Below are positions 21,722-35,659 of a stretch of DNA of 64,000 bases, one piece after another. Numbering within the stretch: the stretch's first letter is position 1; each line of letters begins with the position of its first letter. Made by a program: the position numbers and the translations under genes. The stretch covers positions 1,753,001 through 1,817,000 of the forward strand of contig VICG01000015.1 of NCBI GenBank assembly GCA_008692225.1, given 5' to 3'. This DNA comes from Monilinia fructicola. Lineage: Eukaryota; Ascomycota; Leotiomycetes; Helotiales; Sclerotiniaceae. The notes under the pieces were generated by a model, which searched no databases, was not told the DNA's origin, and worked only from the letters and a program-made list of their open reading frames with translations.

Positions 21722-24700
21722 ATGAGGCTCTCGAGTCTATTTTGTGGCATGATTGCCATCTCTTCTTATGGTTAGTTCTCTCTCCACAAGGATGATATTC
21801 ACACACACACCTCTGCTCACAAAATCTAGCTATTCGCGAAGTATCTTGTCAAGATTTTGCCCTTCACGGCTATTATACCGAACCAAATACAGGTATTACC
21901 TTTTATACAAGCAACGAAGTCAATGGTACAATTGTTGGTGATGGAGAACTCTCATGGGTTTCACAAGGAGGATACACTTTCGGAATGGCATTGCCACCAA
22001 GTGCATTGACTACAGACTCTTACGATTATCTTGGCTTGATTGTGAGTTCCTTTTATCTTTGGTGTTTCGATGACTGACCCAAGCAAGATTGGATCACTTC
22101 CCAATGGTACAGGATGGAGTGGTGTTGTTCATGGTCAACAACTTAGTGCTTCGATGCCCGGACATCTACTACTAATTGCTTGGCCTTACAATGGTCAAAT
22201 AATAACGTCTTTTCGTTATGGGTAGGTATCTTTGTACCTTCACATCTAACTATTGAAGATTGTGAGCTGATAAATTTCAAAGCTCTTATGCTACACCTAT
22301 CAATTATGGGGGATCTGCAAGCGTAACCCAGCTGTACTCCTCTGTCAATTCCACACATTGGGTTCTCGTCTACAAATGTACCAATTGCTTCAAATTCGAT
22401 GATCCAAGTGAAACAGCCTATAATGTCAGTACATCAGCGGGTGGATTTGAGTATGGATGGGCTCAAAACATTGGTGCTCCGGAAAATCCTTCTGATCCTG
22501 CCAATGCCGTCATATATCGTAAGTCTATCCTCATCACGTCATTCTTTGCTTGTATTCAAGTAGCACATGCAATCAATACCTTACAGGTATTCTATCTTTC
22601 TTTGCGGCAGACTAATGACTGTAGAGCACAATAATGGCATGGGCGAATTTTCAATTAATGTGGCATCTGCAACACATTCTTCTTACTCTCAATGGGCCAC
22701 CAGAACAGCCACGATCACAGCAACTACAGGTACAGCTACCGCAACCGCTACATATTCCACATCTCCAATTCCAACTTCCACGTCCTATGATTATATCGTT
22801 GTTGGTGGAGGGGTACGTCAAATCCTTTCTTCTGCTAGTTTCTTGGCATGCAGAGGAGCTCATGGACTCCTTTGCCTTACTTATTTCAGTATTCAAAATA
22901 CAAATTTAGGAGTCAAAGTTAATATAGGGTTTTCTAGGCTGGAGGTGTTCCAATGGCAGATAAACTCGCGCAAAGTGGCAAGTCTGTTCTCTTGATTGAA
23001 AAAGGGGTTGCTTCTTCGGCTAGATGGGGCGGGAGTAAGTCCTGGAATAGTCACCATCTTATATCCACTAACCATCCTTAGCAATTCGACCTGAAAGTGG
23101 TTGGCTTTCTGGAACTAATCTTACTTGGTTTGATGTTCCAGGAGAATGCAACAGAATATGGCATGGTGGAACTGTTGGTGTCGCTTGTGATGATATTGAT
23201 CAAATGGCTGGGTGCGTTTTGGGTGGAGGTACCGCAGTAAATGCAGGACTATGGTGGAACCCAGATCCTTCAGATTGGGATTACAACTTTCCTCCAGGAT
23301 GGCAATCAAAAGACGTAGCAGCAGCTACCTCGAGAGTCTTCAGCACAATTCCAGGTACAGATCATCCTTCAATGGATGGTAAATTGTATCTTCAGTCAGG
23401 ATACAATATCGTCGCAGGTGGGCTTAAAAATGCAGGCTGGACAAACGTCACGGCGAATAGTGTACCGGCACAGAAAAATCGAACGTTCGCTTACACACCA
23501 TATATGTACATCAACGGAGAGCGAGGTGGTCCACTAGCAACCTATCTAGTTGATGCAAATAAACGATCCAACTTCCATATGTGGCTCAATACTAGTGTGA
23601 AGAGGATCATTCGAGACGGAGGACACGCAACTGGTCTCCTAGTCGAAGCGACAAATAACGGAGGTCGACAAGGAGTAGTCAACCTCACCGCAGTAACAGG
23701 TCGAGTGATAATATCAGCCGGCGCTTTTGGGACCCCCAAGCTCCTATTTCGAAGTGGAATTGGTCCAACAGATCAACTCAATGTCGTTCTATCTTCTACC
23801 GATGGTCCCACAATGATAAATTCAAGCTACTGGTATAATCTCCCAGTCGGCTATAACCTAGATGATCACCTCAACACCGATGCACAAATTTCACATCCAA
23901 ATATATCATACTACGACTGGGTGGCCGCATGGAATTCCCCCATCACGGCAGATGCTACTTCATATCTCACTAAGCGCACGGGTCCCCTCGCCCAAGCAGC
24001 TCCAGATATAGGCCCCATGTTTTGGGAACAGATCACCCCCGGCGACGGCATACCCCGAGCCATTCAATGGACAGCCCGCGTCGAAGGTGATATCCCCACA
24101 GCAATGACACTCTCCTCCTATCTCGGACGCGGCCAGGTTGGTCCCAGAGGCCGAACAACCATAAGTAAAGGTCTCACCATGTCCGTCTCTACCATGCCAT
24201 GGGGGAATACATATGATCTTGCAGCAATAGCAACAGCAATCGATCATCTCGTCGCCGCATTATCAACAGTTAAAAATCTCACCTTTATCTATCCGCCACC
24301 TGGCACTACAGGTGCCCAATACCTAGCGAGTATTCCACTTAGCTATGCGAATATTGGGTCAAGAAGAGCAAACCACTGGCTGGGAACTGCAAAACTAGGC
24401 ACAGATTCCGGACTCCTCGGCGGAACATCCGTCGTCGACTTAAACACTCTTGTGTACGGAACAGACAATATACACGTTGTCGGTACGTATCCTTCCATGT
24501 CCATCCCTCCCTCCACCTACTGACACGTTCCCCTCATAGACGCATCCATATTTCCCGGCATGCCCTCCACAAACCCCAGCTCCCTCATCGTCATAGCAGC
24601 CGAACACGCGAGCCAGAAAATACTCGCCCTCCCCGCCTTAAAAGCACTTCCCCAATATGCACAATGCGGCGGTTTATATTTCAACTTTACGAGTGGGGGG

Positions 24701-24808
24701 GCTTGCGCGGCGCCGTATCGTTGTGTGGTGGGAAACTCGTATTATTGGCAGGTGGGTATTGTAATTTACTGGGATTGTGTTGTGGCTAATTTTTCGTAGT
24801 GTTTGTAG
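21722..24808 (+). CDS. cdh: Cellobiose dehydrogenase, secreted, with C-terminal CBM1
   Basis: This extracellular flavocytochrome oxidises cellobiose and other cello-oligosaccharides and can feed electrons to lytic polysaccharide monooxygenases. The ATG at 21722 starts a signal peptide (MRLSSLFCGMIAISSY). The cytochrome b domain follows: SWVSQGGYTFGMALPP, with a candidate heme Met, and NVASATHSSYSQW, with a candidate heme His. A Thr/Ala-rich linker leads to the GMC dehydrogenase domain, with the Rossmann motif YIVVGGGAGGVPMADKLAQS split by an intron at its centre, then LLIEKG and GGGTAVNAGLWW. SRRANHWLGTAKLG carries the catalytic His of the family. The C-terminus is a fungal cellulose-binding module: QYAQCGG, spaced Cys, and YYWQ joined across a last intron (GTGGGT...CGTAG) to CL and TAG at 24806. 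I count eight introns; the frame is clean. It is about 800 residues, normal for a CDH with CBM1. Confidence 0.96.
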
Positions 24809-27800
24809 TTTGGACGGGATGATTAGGAGTGAAGGAGGGGGTGAGTGAAGAGGATGAAATTGTGTGTGTGAGAGAGGGGGGGAGTGAGTGAGAGTGAGAA
24901 CTTTGAAGTGAAATTCCGGGCGGTGTTTGGTGCCGTTTATCTAACCTTATCACATTTCTTGTATATATCCCCTCATTTCGATCGGATCAAGAAGCGAGAA
25001 TCTAGATCACCATTGTTCCTACTGGTTATAGATCCATATTGACAGCATCACCGTGTCACTATCCCATATTTTCCTCTCAGCCCACAACACGATATTCATA
25101 TGTCAATCTCTCATCCACCTCCCACTCCCTTCTTTCCTACCTCCAACCTCAACCTCAACCTCAATCTCAATCTCAACCACCAACCACCAACCTAATGGAA
25201 TTGTTACCCCTTCAAATCCACACATACTCCGCATCGCACACCCTCCAATCCCATCTCATCTCATCCATCTCATCCCACCAAGCTTCATTTAGCCTATTTA
25301 GTGATAATCCTGCACTCCTAACCTCGGGATCTAGGACCGCAGGATGTTTACCCTTGATTCCATTTTCTTCTCTTTTCTCTTCTTTTCTTTTCCTTTCTTT
25401 CATTTTCATCCATTCATTCCTGTTCATTTATCCATATATAATTATTATATCTATAAATACACAATATGCGAGCAACGGATGTGATGGTTATTTATCCCTC
25501 CATTCATCCACCCATCTAATCATTCATTCACTCACCTAACCACCCATTCACCTAACCACCCATCCCATCATAGGGATCTAAGTCTAAAAATGAGCTTTTT
25601 TCTTCAGCATGCATGGGTGAGTATAGAGAGATGGCCAGATGGCAGATGAGGAATTCAGAATATAGATTACCAACGATATATTTATCCATTCATTCATTCA
25701 TTCATTCTCATGGATAATTAAACACGAATATGATGAATGTTATTACGATCAGCCCTGGAGAGATATAGATAGATGTGAATATTTTGGTCAAGGGAAGATT
25801 GTTATTGTTGTTGTTTGGAGCAGAGAAGAGCGGAGCAGAGAAGAGCAGAGCAGAGCAAAGACTAATAAACGAAAAGACAGTAATATCTCAGATTCTTCAT
25901 ATCTCTTCATTACCCTATAGGTTAGTTATCCCATATTCTCCATCCCACATTCATCTCAATCAACCTCACACATGCACACCTCCCTCTCATTCCTTCACGA
26001 ACAATCAAACCCCCAGAATCCCAAACCACCTCGGATGCAAAGATTCAAACCCCACGAACCCAAGAAGAGAATCCGCTACTCCCTATCACCCATCAAATAA
26101 ACAAGCCTTGAACATCCAACCCAGACTCCAACCCATCAGTAATTTCCTCCCCCCTTTCCTTCCCTGCCCTCTCTCCCAGCCTAGAAAAATAAAGACGGCG
26201 TGTTTTCCGAAATGGATACTTCAGATTTTTAGATTTTTCAAATTTCAAATTTCAAGTTTCATCCTTGCACTCACTTACTCACTCACTCACTCTCTCTCTC
26301 TCTTTCCTCCTCGCCCCATTCACTCTTCTCCCCTCCCACACACACATAATCCAAATTTCCAAATTTCCGATATCGAAATCTTGCCTGTACAGTAGAGGTT
26401 TTGTTTTGCCCCTCGCCAGGGGTGAGGGGAGGGATGGAAAGGAGAGCATGAATGCAATTTCTTGGAGAAGAGGAGAGGAGAGGAGAGGAGAGAAGAGGAG
26501 AGGAGAGGAGAGGAGAGAGAGAAGAGTGAGAAATCAAAAGCGAGTTGAGTTGAGTCGATGGAGGTTAGGGTTTAGTTTGGGATTCAGTTTGGGGGGTGCG
26601 GGGTGCGGGTTATTGGATGGGTTTTTTGAGTTGGTGTGGAGGATTTGAGGTTTTGGGATGGATGGGGTGGTGATGAATGAATGAATGAATAGATGGATGG
26701 TGGATTTTATTGGATTTTGGATTTTGGAAGGTTGTGGGGGAGTATGGGGGATGGGGTGGGGAGAGCATTTGTGAGTGAGTGAGTGAGTGAGTGGTTGTTG
26801 AGCTTTGGTGGATGGATGGATGGACAAATGGAATTGAAACATTCATATTGAGATATTCTTCGATTCAAAAACAATACCTAGGTACTCTCTTTAACTTTGA
26901 TAGAAAGAGCAGTTCCAAACATCATAATCCAAAAGAACCATTTACTATGCTCGACATCAGTATTATTTATCTACAGTCCTTAATCAGTCTACTCATCCAC
27001 TACAACATCCATTCGCTCCTCTCCCAAGAAAATGACTATGGAGAATGATAGGACTTTCCACGCTGGTTAATGCAGAACAGCATCAACGATGACGCCAATC
27101 CATCCCACCCCTAGGATTGATATGAAGCCTACATTTGACTTTCGGATAGTCAAAGATGCGTCTTTGGAAGATCAACAATCCATTGCTCAGACTGCATTCA
27201 TCGAGCAAATATAGACATCGAAGCAGCACCTCCGCCCTACCTCGACGATATGCGAGACGCTTCATAGCCCTGCAAACACTGTGCAATGTTTTGCTTGTGG
27301 GGGTCGGGCATGATTCGGTGGTGTGAGAATGTCCTGACACATGATTGAAGCCGGTTCGTTGCATGTGCCTAGAAACTGGCTGAAGAGCCCGAGAGAGACC
27401 GATGGACGGCTGGCTGCAGGCAGTGCAGGTGTGATCTGGAGGGGTATGGTATCGCTAGGGAAATGTGGTCGTACGCGTCGTGGGCGATCATCGGAGCTTG
27501 GAGGAACAGATGTGGGATGCGAGGGGAGGTGTTTGTGGGCCCTGCTGGTATCATGGGAGTACAAATACAAGGGGGGTGCGTTTGTTTGATATGTGCTAGG
27601 TAGTGCATAGGTCTACTTTTGGTTCCTACCTACCGATTGAACTAGTAAGCATGGCTAGAAGGAGCTGAGCTACTGTCGTGACAGCTGACAGGATGAAGGG
27701 GGTGGGGGATGAAGTTTGAATGAAAGGAGTCGTTGGATCAAGATGAAAAGAATGAAGTGGTAGGTCTACGAAAATACTCGAGTACGATGAATGAAACAAT

Positions 27801-29640
27801 TGTTGATGAAAACCAGCTGTTTACTCGGTGACCTCCGAACGATACGCAGTGTTGAGTCAAGTTTTCTTCTCGGAGCATTTCTTGCATATTGAATAACACA
27901 ACGTCCGTTCCGTTCCATGGAATACTCGAGACCCAAGTGCAGATGCAGATTATGCATAAATTGCAATTGCTATTGTGCAGTATCCTATGGACATCGACAT
28001 GACTGATGGGGACGAGAGAGGCGACTGTGTATGTATTTATCAATCTTGGAAGATGTGATTAGTTAATCATGACAGCCTTCAAACCCACATATTGAGATGC
28101 CTCGTAATTTTGATGTTGGTCAAGATGTGAGATGTCAAAATGGCATTGAGACATTCGCAAAAGGAAATAATCGATAGACTAACGTAACGGTACGTCGAAA
28201 TCCGAAAAGCACTGGTGAACGATTAAACATCTACCCGAGGAGTCGAGGACCTAGGAGGTGCATACTTGCTAGGTAGATAACCTTACTCATCATGTATAAA
28301 AGAGTGCGTAGGTTCAACAGTTGTACAGAAGGAGCGGTGGAAGCTAGAAGGTTGAAAGATCATCATACATGTTGAAGAGAAGAGAATTGAGAAAGATATC
28401 TCATCATGGGAATGGAAACTGCACATCAATTTGCCAAGTCTTTATGTTTTGTAAGTACGGACGGAGTACTTACTGTACGGAGTAGATTCGTTTACGGAGT
28501 ACGAATCTTTCAGCCGTTCAGTGAGGTTAACCTATGATTGGATGAAATGAATTAGTAAGGTTAAAACATGGAAACATCTAATTCATTGGTCTAAACCAGT
28601 TCGTTCTAATTCTATTTAAACGAAAGCATGGGAGGTAGAGGTGGGTAGGTCACCTTGCTTTAGTGACAGTACTGTACTTTAGTTGCTTTATTAGTTGCTT
28701 TAGTTGCTTTAGTTGCTTTAGTTGCTTTAATTGCTTTGGTTGCTTTAGTTGCTTTGGCTACTTTAGTTATTTTTAACCTTACTGACCTAGTACTTGCTTA
28801 CTTACTCACTATACAAGTACAAGTAGTTCTGATAGAATGGATCACTGGTGGATCCCATTTTCCTCCCTCGCTCGTTTAACATCCTGCCCTGATCTCTTCA
28901 TGCACATACTTCGAGTACAGTCCTCGCATCTACTGTACTTGTACTGTAGTTCACCGTCTTTTTTGAGACATCTCTTGCTCAATTGGGTTCAAAGTAGTTA
29001 CTCATCAATGTCGAATACGATCAATAGTAGTCGTCCGAGCTACAAGATCAGTGTCGGCTGGGAGTATCGGTATGGGGCCACCAGGCAGGTGGAGAAGATC
29101 CGCGAGGTAAGGGTTATGTAAAGAGTATGTAATCATTCAGCCTCCATCATCTGGCCACGACACTGACAAGCTGACCACCCCGTTTCTCCTTGCCTTTCCC
29201 AAGTTCCTTAAGCTTATATATATAGATAGGACTTCAATCATATTTATAGCAAAGACCCGAATGAGGGGAAAAGATATGCCGAAAACAGTAGTTGATCGGG
29301 AAGTTAATGTGAATTTAAAGTTTCACATCTCCAAGAAGATAGAACAAACTCGAACTACTCCGTAATGTTGATTGATTAGGTTACTCGTGCTAAGAAGGTT
29401 GTGGCTTTGGCTGTGGTTGTGGTTGTGATTGTGGTTATGGATATGGATATTCTGGTATGGATATTCTCGTTGTCCCGCCTCGCCTCCTTTTAATGAAGAA
29501 GAAGTCACGATGAAATGGATTCCTTCCTCATCTCGAGAATAAGAACCGCAAAGCAAACAAAATCGACTACTTCTATAAAGTATATTACCGATTATTCTCG
29601 GCGGTATTCATGAGATAGTTCTACAGAAAGAAAGAAGTCT
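24809..29640. other. Long gene-poor region with many simple repeats
   Basis: I see no supported gene. Contents: CCTCAA-type words near 25145-25175; CATT runs (25688-25708); a GAGCAGA run (25820-25860); AGGAG pentamers (26470-26520); GGATG and GTGA runs (26660-26825); ACGGAGTAC words (28465-28505); a 9-mer array near 28.7 kb (listed separately); and GGTTGT/GGATAT words (29398-29460). Open frames such as 25775-26395 (+), 27262-27570 (-) and 28837-29121 (+) are biased in composition and have no domains. Confidence 0.55.
28673..28765. repeat. 9-mer tandem repeat (TTGCTTTAG)n
   Basis: About nine copies of TTGCTTTAG with single-base variants (TTGCTTTAA, TTGCTTTGG) in AT-rich intergenic DNA. The variants toward the right end suggest old, decaying copies. 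Confidence 0.9.
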
Positions 29641-31770
29641 TACTTAACCCGACGCAACTCTTGTCATCGCATCGCTCTTGTGCTCGCTCATTGCTTCTTC
29701 CTTTCGTTTCTCTCCTTCATCAACTTTCATCCGCCACAGAAATCCATATTGTACTTTCAAACCTCACATTCGTTTCCATACTCACGACTTGGAGACTTCC
29801 CTCTGCTCATATTCAAACTCATTCACAATAATATCCTTTTGTACCCGAAACTTCAAGGTTCATCAAATCTCTTCTCATCGAATCCCCTTCACAAGCACTG
29901 TTGTATCCTGTACTGTACTGTATCGTACTGTATTGTATTCTGTTCTATTGTATTGTACCATCTTGCATGCACAACATCTCCATAACCCCACGTTACTCAA
30001 AACAACCCCTCAGAGCTCTTTCCACATTACACTGCTGGTACTAAATACATTATGCAGCAATGAATAGCGGCCGAAAACTCTCAACAGACTTTGTAGCACT
30101 GCAGTCAAAGTCTTGAGTGAGGAAGTAAACGGCGTCACACCAGATTTGACCCCTCGAACTTCCACAAAGAGCATCAGCGTCATCTGGTTCCATTCCATTT
30201 CCATTTATTCCAGGAGATAGATTACGGACCTGCATTTTCCATGCATCACACTCAGCAAGATTGATTCGGGGTCCGATTGACAATTTCGCCAAAATCTATC
30301 TCTTGTCTGGATATTTGAATTATCACGATTCTCCGTGGGGACGCATTCAGAATCTCTCCACAAGATTATGAAGTTTCATAGATCCGCACTGGAGAGATAC
30401 TGATTTCTTTTCTCTGCCAGTGATTGTGTTAGATGGTTGGTCTGACTTGTGGTTGGGGAGATCTGGTGCATCTGGGAATTCCTTTATTTTCCAAGGCAGC
30501 TAAAGTGGCTTGGGAATCTTTCGAACTTGAAACTTCACTACTATCAACTCCATCATTGAAGTGTTCCAATGAAGATTGAATCCTTCTCACCATCCAATCT
30601 TCCACAGGCTCGGTCTTAAAGATTCTCCGGGCCCGGGCTGTTCTCCTGCTCTTCAGACGACATCACCACTATAACACCCCAGCTTGTTTACATTTTCTTT
30701 TCAATCTGGAGACCTTACTACAACATCTTGAGAAACCTCGCTTTGAAAACTTGTTGATAACATCATCATTCAGAGATCAAATCCATCCATGGTAAGTATT
30801 CCTTGAAGTGTTTATACCTCCTTGTTCTACACTTGCTGTTTGTTATTCCATGCCCTTTATTGTCATCATCTCCATGATCTTTTCTGAAAACAGTGTCCTT
30901 CTCTCCGATTCTGTTTATCTCCAGAGAAGCTCATCCTATTTATTACGCGTCCGAGCCGTTACTAACATAAATTCAGATCGTTGTCTTGACCCTTCTCTCC
31001 TTCAATCACCTCAAATCCATTCACTGTTGAAGAACAGCAATTAATCACCAGAACTCAAGTAAGTCCATATGCCTTTAATTTGAAAGACTTTTCCCAATTC
31101 ACCTTCAATCCCCCGCTCTTATCCTTGATCGGTTTCTTCTAGGTTGGCAACAACTTGAAACTTCTCAATCCCAAAGTTCGATCTTTCCCTTCACAACACA
31201 CAACTTTTCTACTGCATTCTTGCGAGCCAGCTACTAATTCAAACAACTCTTTAGCAGCAGTGTGGAATGTTATTATAACTTTATCAAAACGATATCAAGT
31301 CATAAGTTGTAAAGTTATCATAGCTGTCGGAAAGTTGGTCACCCTAGCATCACCTTCTCGGTCAACTAAACTGTCAGTAACACTTCATTCATTTTGAAGC
31401 ATTGTCCCTTCAACTAACAATATCAATTAGGAATTCTCAGATATCATATGCGACCATTTGATTCTTTAGATCTACTACAGCCTGCCAACCTCACAAAGTA
31501 AGTTTTTCGACAACTACCTACAGGCCTGAGATCAAGATCTACCCAAGTTCTTTGATACTTGCAAGTTTCCGATATCTACAACTTTCAGACAATTCCACAG
31601 CAATCCTCACAAAGTCCGTCTGGAATTTCGCTACAAACATAGACTGTAAGTTCATATCCCAAATAGATCAACAATGCTTTCTTTGAAATTCACAGCACTA
31701 GCGCAATCACTGGATTCAATTGCTAATATTTGTAGGTCGGTTATCTTACTTTCACGTAAGAAAGTTGGAC
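29641..31770 (+). promoter_or_regulatory. Probable promoter and spliced 5' leader of the GAF gene
   Basis: About 2 kb of CT-rich sequence precedes the GAF-domain gene. It contains several donor-like sites (GGTAAGTATT at 30791, AAGTAAGTCC about 31059, AAGTAAGTTT about 31498, TGTAAGTTCA about 31644) and pyrimidine-rich acceptor-like sites, but no coding frame with a domain. I infer a multiply spliced 5' UTR. Exact transcript ends cannot be read from the sequence. Confidence 0.4.
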
Positions 31771-34700
31771 ATGATGCTGGGAATGGGCCCGATGAATTGT
31801 AAGTATACCCTTCTATCATACAATCAATGTTCATACAATGTTTGCCATCATTTACCATACCACTATTCCTTCTGCCACTCCACAATATTTTGTGTCAGAG
31901 AGTAAGAGTGAACTTATCTTTCCTCCCTTTTCGAATTCAGATCACATCCCCATCATGACCTTATCATATACTCCATTCCCAGATTGAGTTGTTTCCCAGC
32001 ACTGCATCTTCCTTTCAATATGTTTTCCACATTTCCTGGCCTTACTTAATGTTTTGAATTCTGACATGAAACAGTTCAAGGCACACCAAAGGTGAAGAAG
32101 GCTAAGGCCCATGCGAGAGGCGTGACCTTGCCAGGACCCTCAACACCAGGTTCAATTCCTGCGCCATCGACTCCAGGTTCCTCATCAACTGGATTTAGTG
32201 GTTATGCCAATGCCTTTGTTCCACAACTACCATCAACACCATCTTTACAAAAAACTGGCTCATTCGATAGTAATTTTCAAAATGTCGCCAACAGCACATC
32301 AGTAGAAACTAAAAAAACAGGTGTCTTCTTGTCTAGAATCTTCAAGAAAGATACGAAAACAGACGGTTCAGGTAGCCATGGAGACCTTCCAGTTCGAGGC
32401 CAAGCTTTGTATGGTCGCAGTGAAGAAGTTACGGCCGATCCGGAACAGTTTGACTCAATGAGTGAAATGGGCAACGTTCCACAAATGGGCGTCTTACCAC
32501 CACCTGACTTTATTCGTCCTACCCCAGGCCAGAAGCTTGTTCCGAGAAGAGAGCCAAACGCACTGTACAGGGTTCCAGCAAGTCCATTGGTATCAACACA
32601 GATTGGACGGGCTAGAGCTAGAGCTGCTGCCAGACTTAATGAGTCTATTTCTGAAGCATCTGAGTCAGATTGGCAAACTACTACTGATGGCGACGAGGAA
32701 AGATCCGATCTTTCATCTTTCTATGACCAAAGCTTGCCAGACCTTAACGAAATTTTTGACCTCGAAGAGCAACACAAGCAGGTTGCTCTGGCATCAGCAC
32801 CTGCCGGTGATGACTTTGCCATTGCTGAATGGTCAAAGTACATTAGATCATATTCTGGTGTAAGTACATACTTGCTCTTTTTTTAATCTGTATCAACGAT
32901 GTTCGATCATTTATAATCACCTTGGATTGCGCTGATATAAATATAGGGATCTTTCAACATCTCAAACCCTCCTTCCCCACCAAGACTTCGAAGTGGATTT
33001 ACTTATCTTCCTGCCGTTTTCCCATGTGACGAAGAAGAAAGATTGAGAAAACACCATTCTATTGATGGTCCCTGGGGCGAGGAACTGGCAAACAAAATTC
33101 TTGCACTAATGGGAGCAGCTGCAAAGTATTTTCAAACAAAAAATGCTTCGCTGAGTGTTTTTGACGCAAAATTTGAGAAACTTCGAGCCGATTGCGGATA
33201 TTTCATCAATTCAAGCATCGAGCGGACAACGAGCATGGCGGCACATGTACTTTACTCGGAAGAGGCTCTCGTGATCCTGGATACACATCAAGTTCGTTCT
33301 TCTACTTACTCTTCTTGAAGACTCGGCCCATGCTAACAGTAATCTAGGATTGGCGTTTTGCAGGAAACCCATGGGTGATTGGCTCCCCCCAGATCCGATT
33401 TTTCGCTGGGGCACCATTGGTCTCAGACGCTGGAGAAATCATTGCTGTCTTTTCTATCTTCAGCAAACAGCCTCGACATGAGTTCTCTCGAGCTGATAGA
33501 CGCGAGTTGACTGATTTTGCAGCACTAATGGCAAAAGATATTTGTTTGTGGACTGAACATATATCTGACCCCGACCTGCGCAATTCTGTCATGGCATCCA
33601 AGCGGGATACAAGAACTAACTTGATGCCTAACCCTCTGCATCTTCAGAAGCAGCGATCACCACCGATGCCTCGATCAGAATTTTCCCCAGTGGGTCTTAC
33701 GTTTCCTCGACACCCATTACCGCTAGCCAACCGACCAGAATTCTCCAGCGAGGATGTTTTCGGAAGTACTTCTGAGGACCCACTTTCCTACGAGTCGTCT
33801 GTTCGCGACTCCGACATATTGTACATGGCAGGCCCGGGGCGCTACCGAAACTCCTCGAGCGACAACTCCCCAGAGGCTTTTGAACAATACTTAGGTCCTG
33901 GAAATCACCAAAACTTCGGAGCCTCGGAGCGCCCTTTCTCTACAAGCGACTTGACATCGATCGATATGCCGCAAAACAATACCCCTAATGATTCCTACTT
34001 TTCCGGGGAAAATTCTAATTACGATTTGGAAGGGCTGGCGACCCCAAGGCAGCCAAACTTTAACTTTCCCAATCCTATTTATAGGAGTATCGGTCCTTCT
34101 GCCAGTGGTGTCTCCTTGAACAATAGTTTTGGGAGAATGTACATGGAGCATGATAGCTATAATCACGAACTGTTAGAACCAGCCATTGCTATGCCCAACA
34201 TGTCTCTTACCAGAACTTTATCAATGAAGAGCTCAAATTCGAACAGAACTGCCTTATCCAGCAGGATTGGTGGACCAAACAACGGTGATGAGATTGCTCC
34301 AGATACTTCTCCTCCTTCAAGACTTGCAGAAGCAAACTTTTCATGCAGCTTTACAGGCACGAAACATAGCTTTGATCAGGTATACGCAGTTCAAGCTGAT
34401 TGTCCATACCCAGGTATGTCGGACCAAGAACTTTTGGGACCAAACGGTCTCAATCTGAAGATCTTGGCATCTTACGGTCTTCCTTATGGATATGAGTCTG
34501 AACTTAATAAGAAAGTCCATTTGAAGGAAGCTTTCTTGAAGGGCTTACGCACCAAGGAGTTCTGTTATACCTGGACTCCCGACAATGGACCCGAGCTTTG
34601 TGAAGATGGAGCGTTGGGCTTTGGAGTGTTGATTCCGCTTGGTGATAGTTTCACTAGGTCCCGAGACCATGGCATCGTCTATGCCATGTTCAAAAAGGCA

Positions 34701-34943
34701 AAATTTGATGCCAATGCCAACCTCTTGTCCGAAACCACAGACCTATATGGATTAAGATGTGCAGCTAGGTCAATGACAGTACTTCTTCTCAACGGTGAGA
34801 TGAAAAATGCTGACGACCAATTCATCACAAAGTCCGAGGCACCACGGGAAGGAACTCCAACTATTATCGGAGCCACAGAAATGGGTAGAATTTATTACAG
34901 CAGGCGTTCTACCTCTGGCTACAGCAGAAACTCCTCCTTTTGA
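31771..34943 (+). CDS. GAF-domain protein, probably regulatory
   Basis: A fungal protein of about 917 residues with one GAF domain and long Ser/Pro-rich flanks. Proposed start: tandem ATGs at 31771/31774 (MMLGMGPMN), joined by an intron (31799-32074) to FQGTPKVKKAKAHARG. Exon 2 (32075-32859) encodes a Pro/Thr-rich N-terminus (LPGPSTPGSIPAPSTPGSS) and an acidic stretch. Exon 3 (32947-33291) and exon 4 (33348-34943) carry the GAF fold: GPWGEELANKILALMGAAAK, RADCGYFINSSIERT, VILDTHQDWRFAGNPWV, IRFFAGAPLVSDAGEIIAVF and RADRRELTDFAALMAKDI. The C-terminal 450 residues hold a second ordered stretch (LKILASYGLPYGYESELNKK to GALGFGVLIPLGDS) that I do not recognise. GAF domains bind small ligands or form dimers. 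No histidine-kinase or receiver domain is present, although the GAF segment resembles those N-terminal to fungal hybrid kinases. The frame is clean. The intron between exons 3 and 4 uses a GTTCGT donor. Confidence 0.85.
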
Positions 34944-35659
34944 TTTTCGTCCACATCTAGCATGATTTATCTCCTCTAGGATGGCAATAAGAGGTTCTAC
35001 TGCTTGCAAATCAGTTACCAGTTGTTGTTGATTGGTATTCTCACGATCACTTTCCTACAGCATGCTCATCTTCTCACCAACAACAACAGAGGGTTTTCCA
35101 CTTACCATGGTTTTTCTCTTGACCTCATTGTATGATTAAGAAATTACTCACCTTTCGACCTCACTAATTTTCCGATGGTAATCCCACACATTGTTCTCAT
35201 CACCGTACGCCAGCTCTTTTATCGATTTTTCCTTTGTTCAAAGAACTACTGTTAGATTATGAAAAATTCACAATGTTGTTACTGTTCATATGGAAAGAGA
35301 GACAGTTCTTCAAAGGGAAAACAAACTGAAGATTCGACTGGCAAACGAATCAAATGTTTTACTCCTTGTTAACTCAAAAACAAATTCGTCTCGAAATAAT
35401 GGAAGAAGATTGAATACAATAACAAAATGGGTGTTGTGGAAGGATCTAATGAAAAATAACAAAAAAAAACCCAAATATGTTGCTGAAGGCTTCTAGGCAA
35501 AGAAAATAGCGGCACTTACACGCATGGTGAAATGGATACTGCATCAGTTGCAAAGGATTTTAAAATATGATGATTGGAAGTTCTCTCTGTAGATACTTCG
35601 AGATTTGTTGATCTTTGACCATTGGCTTGGTATGGACCTGAAGCTCACAAGCCTTCTAC

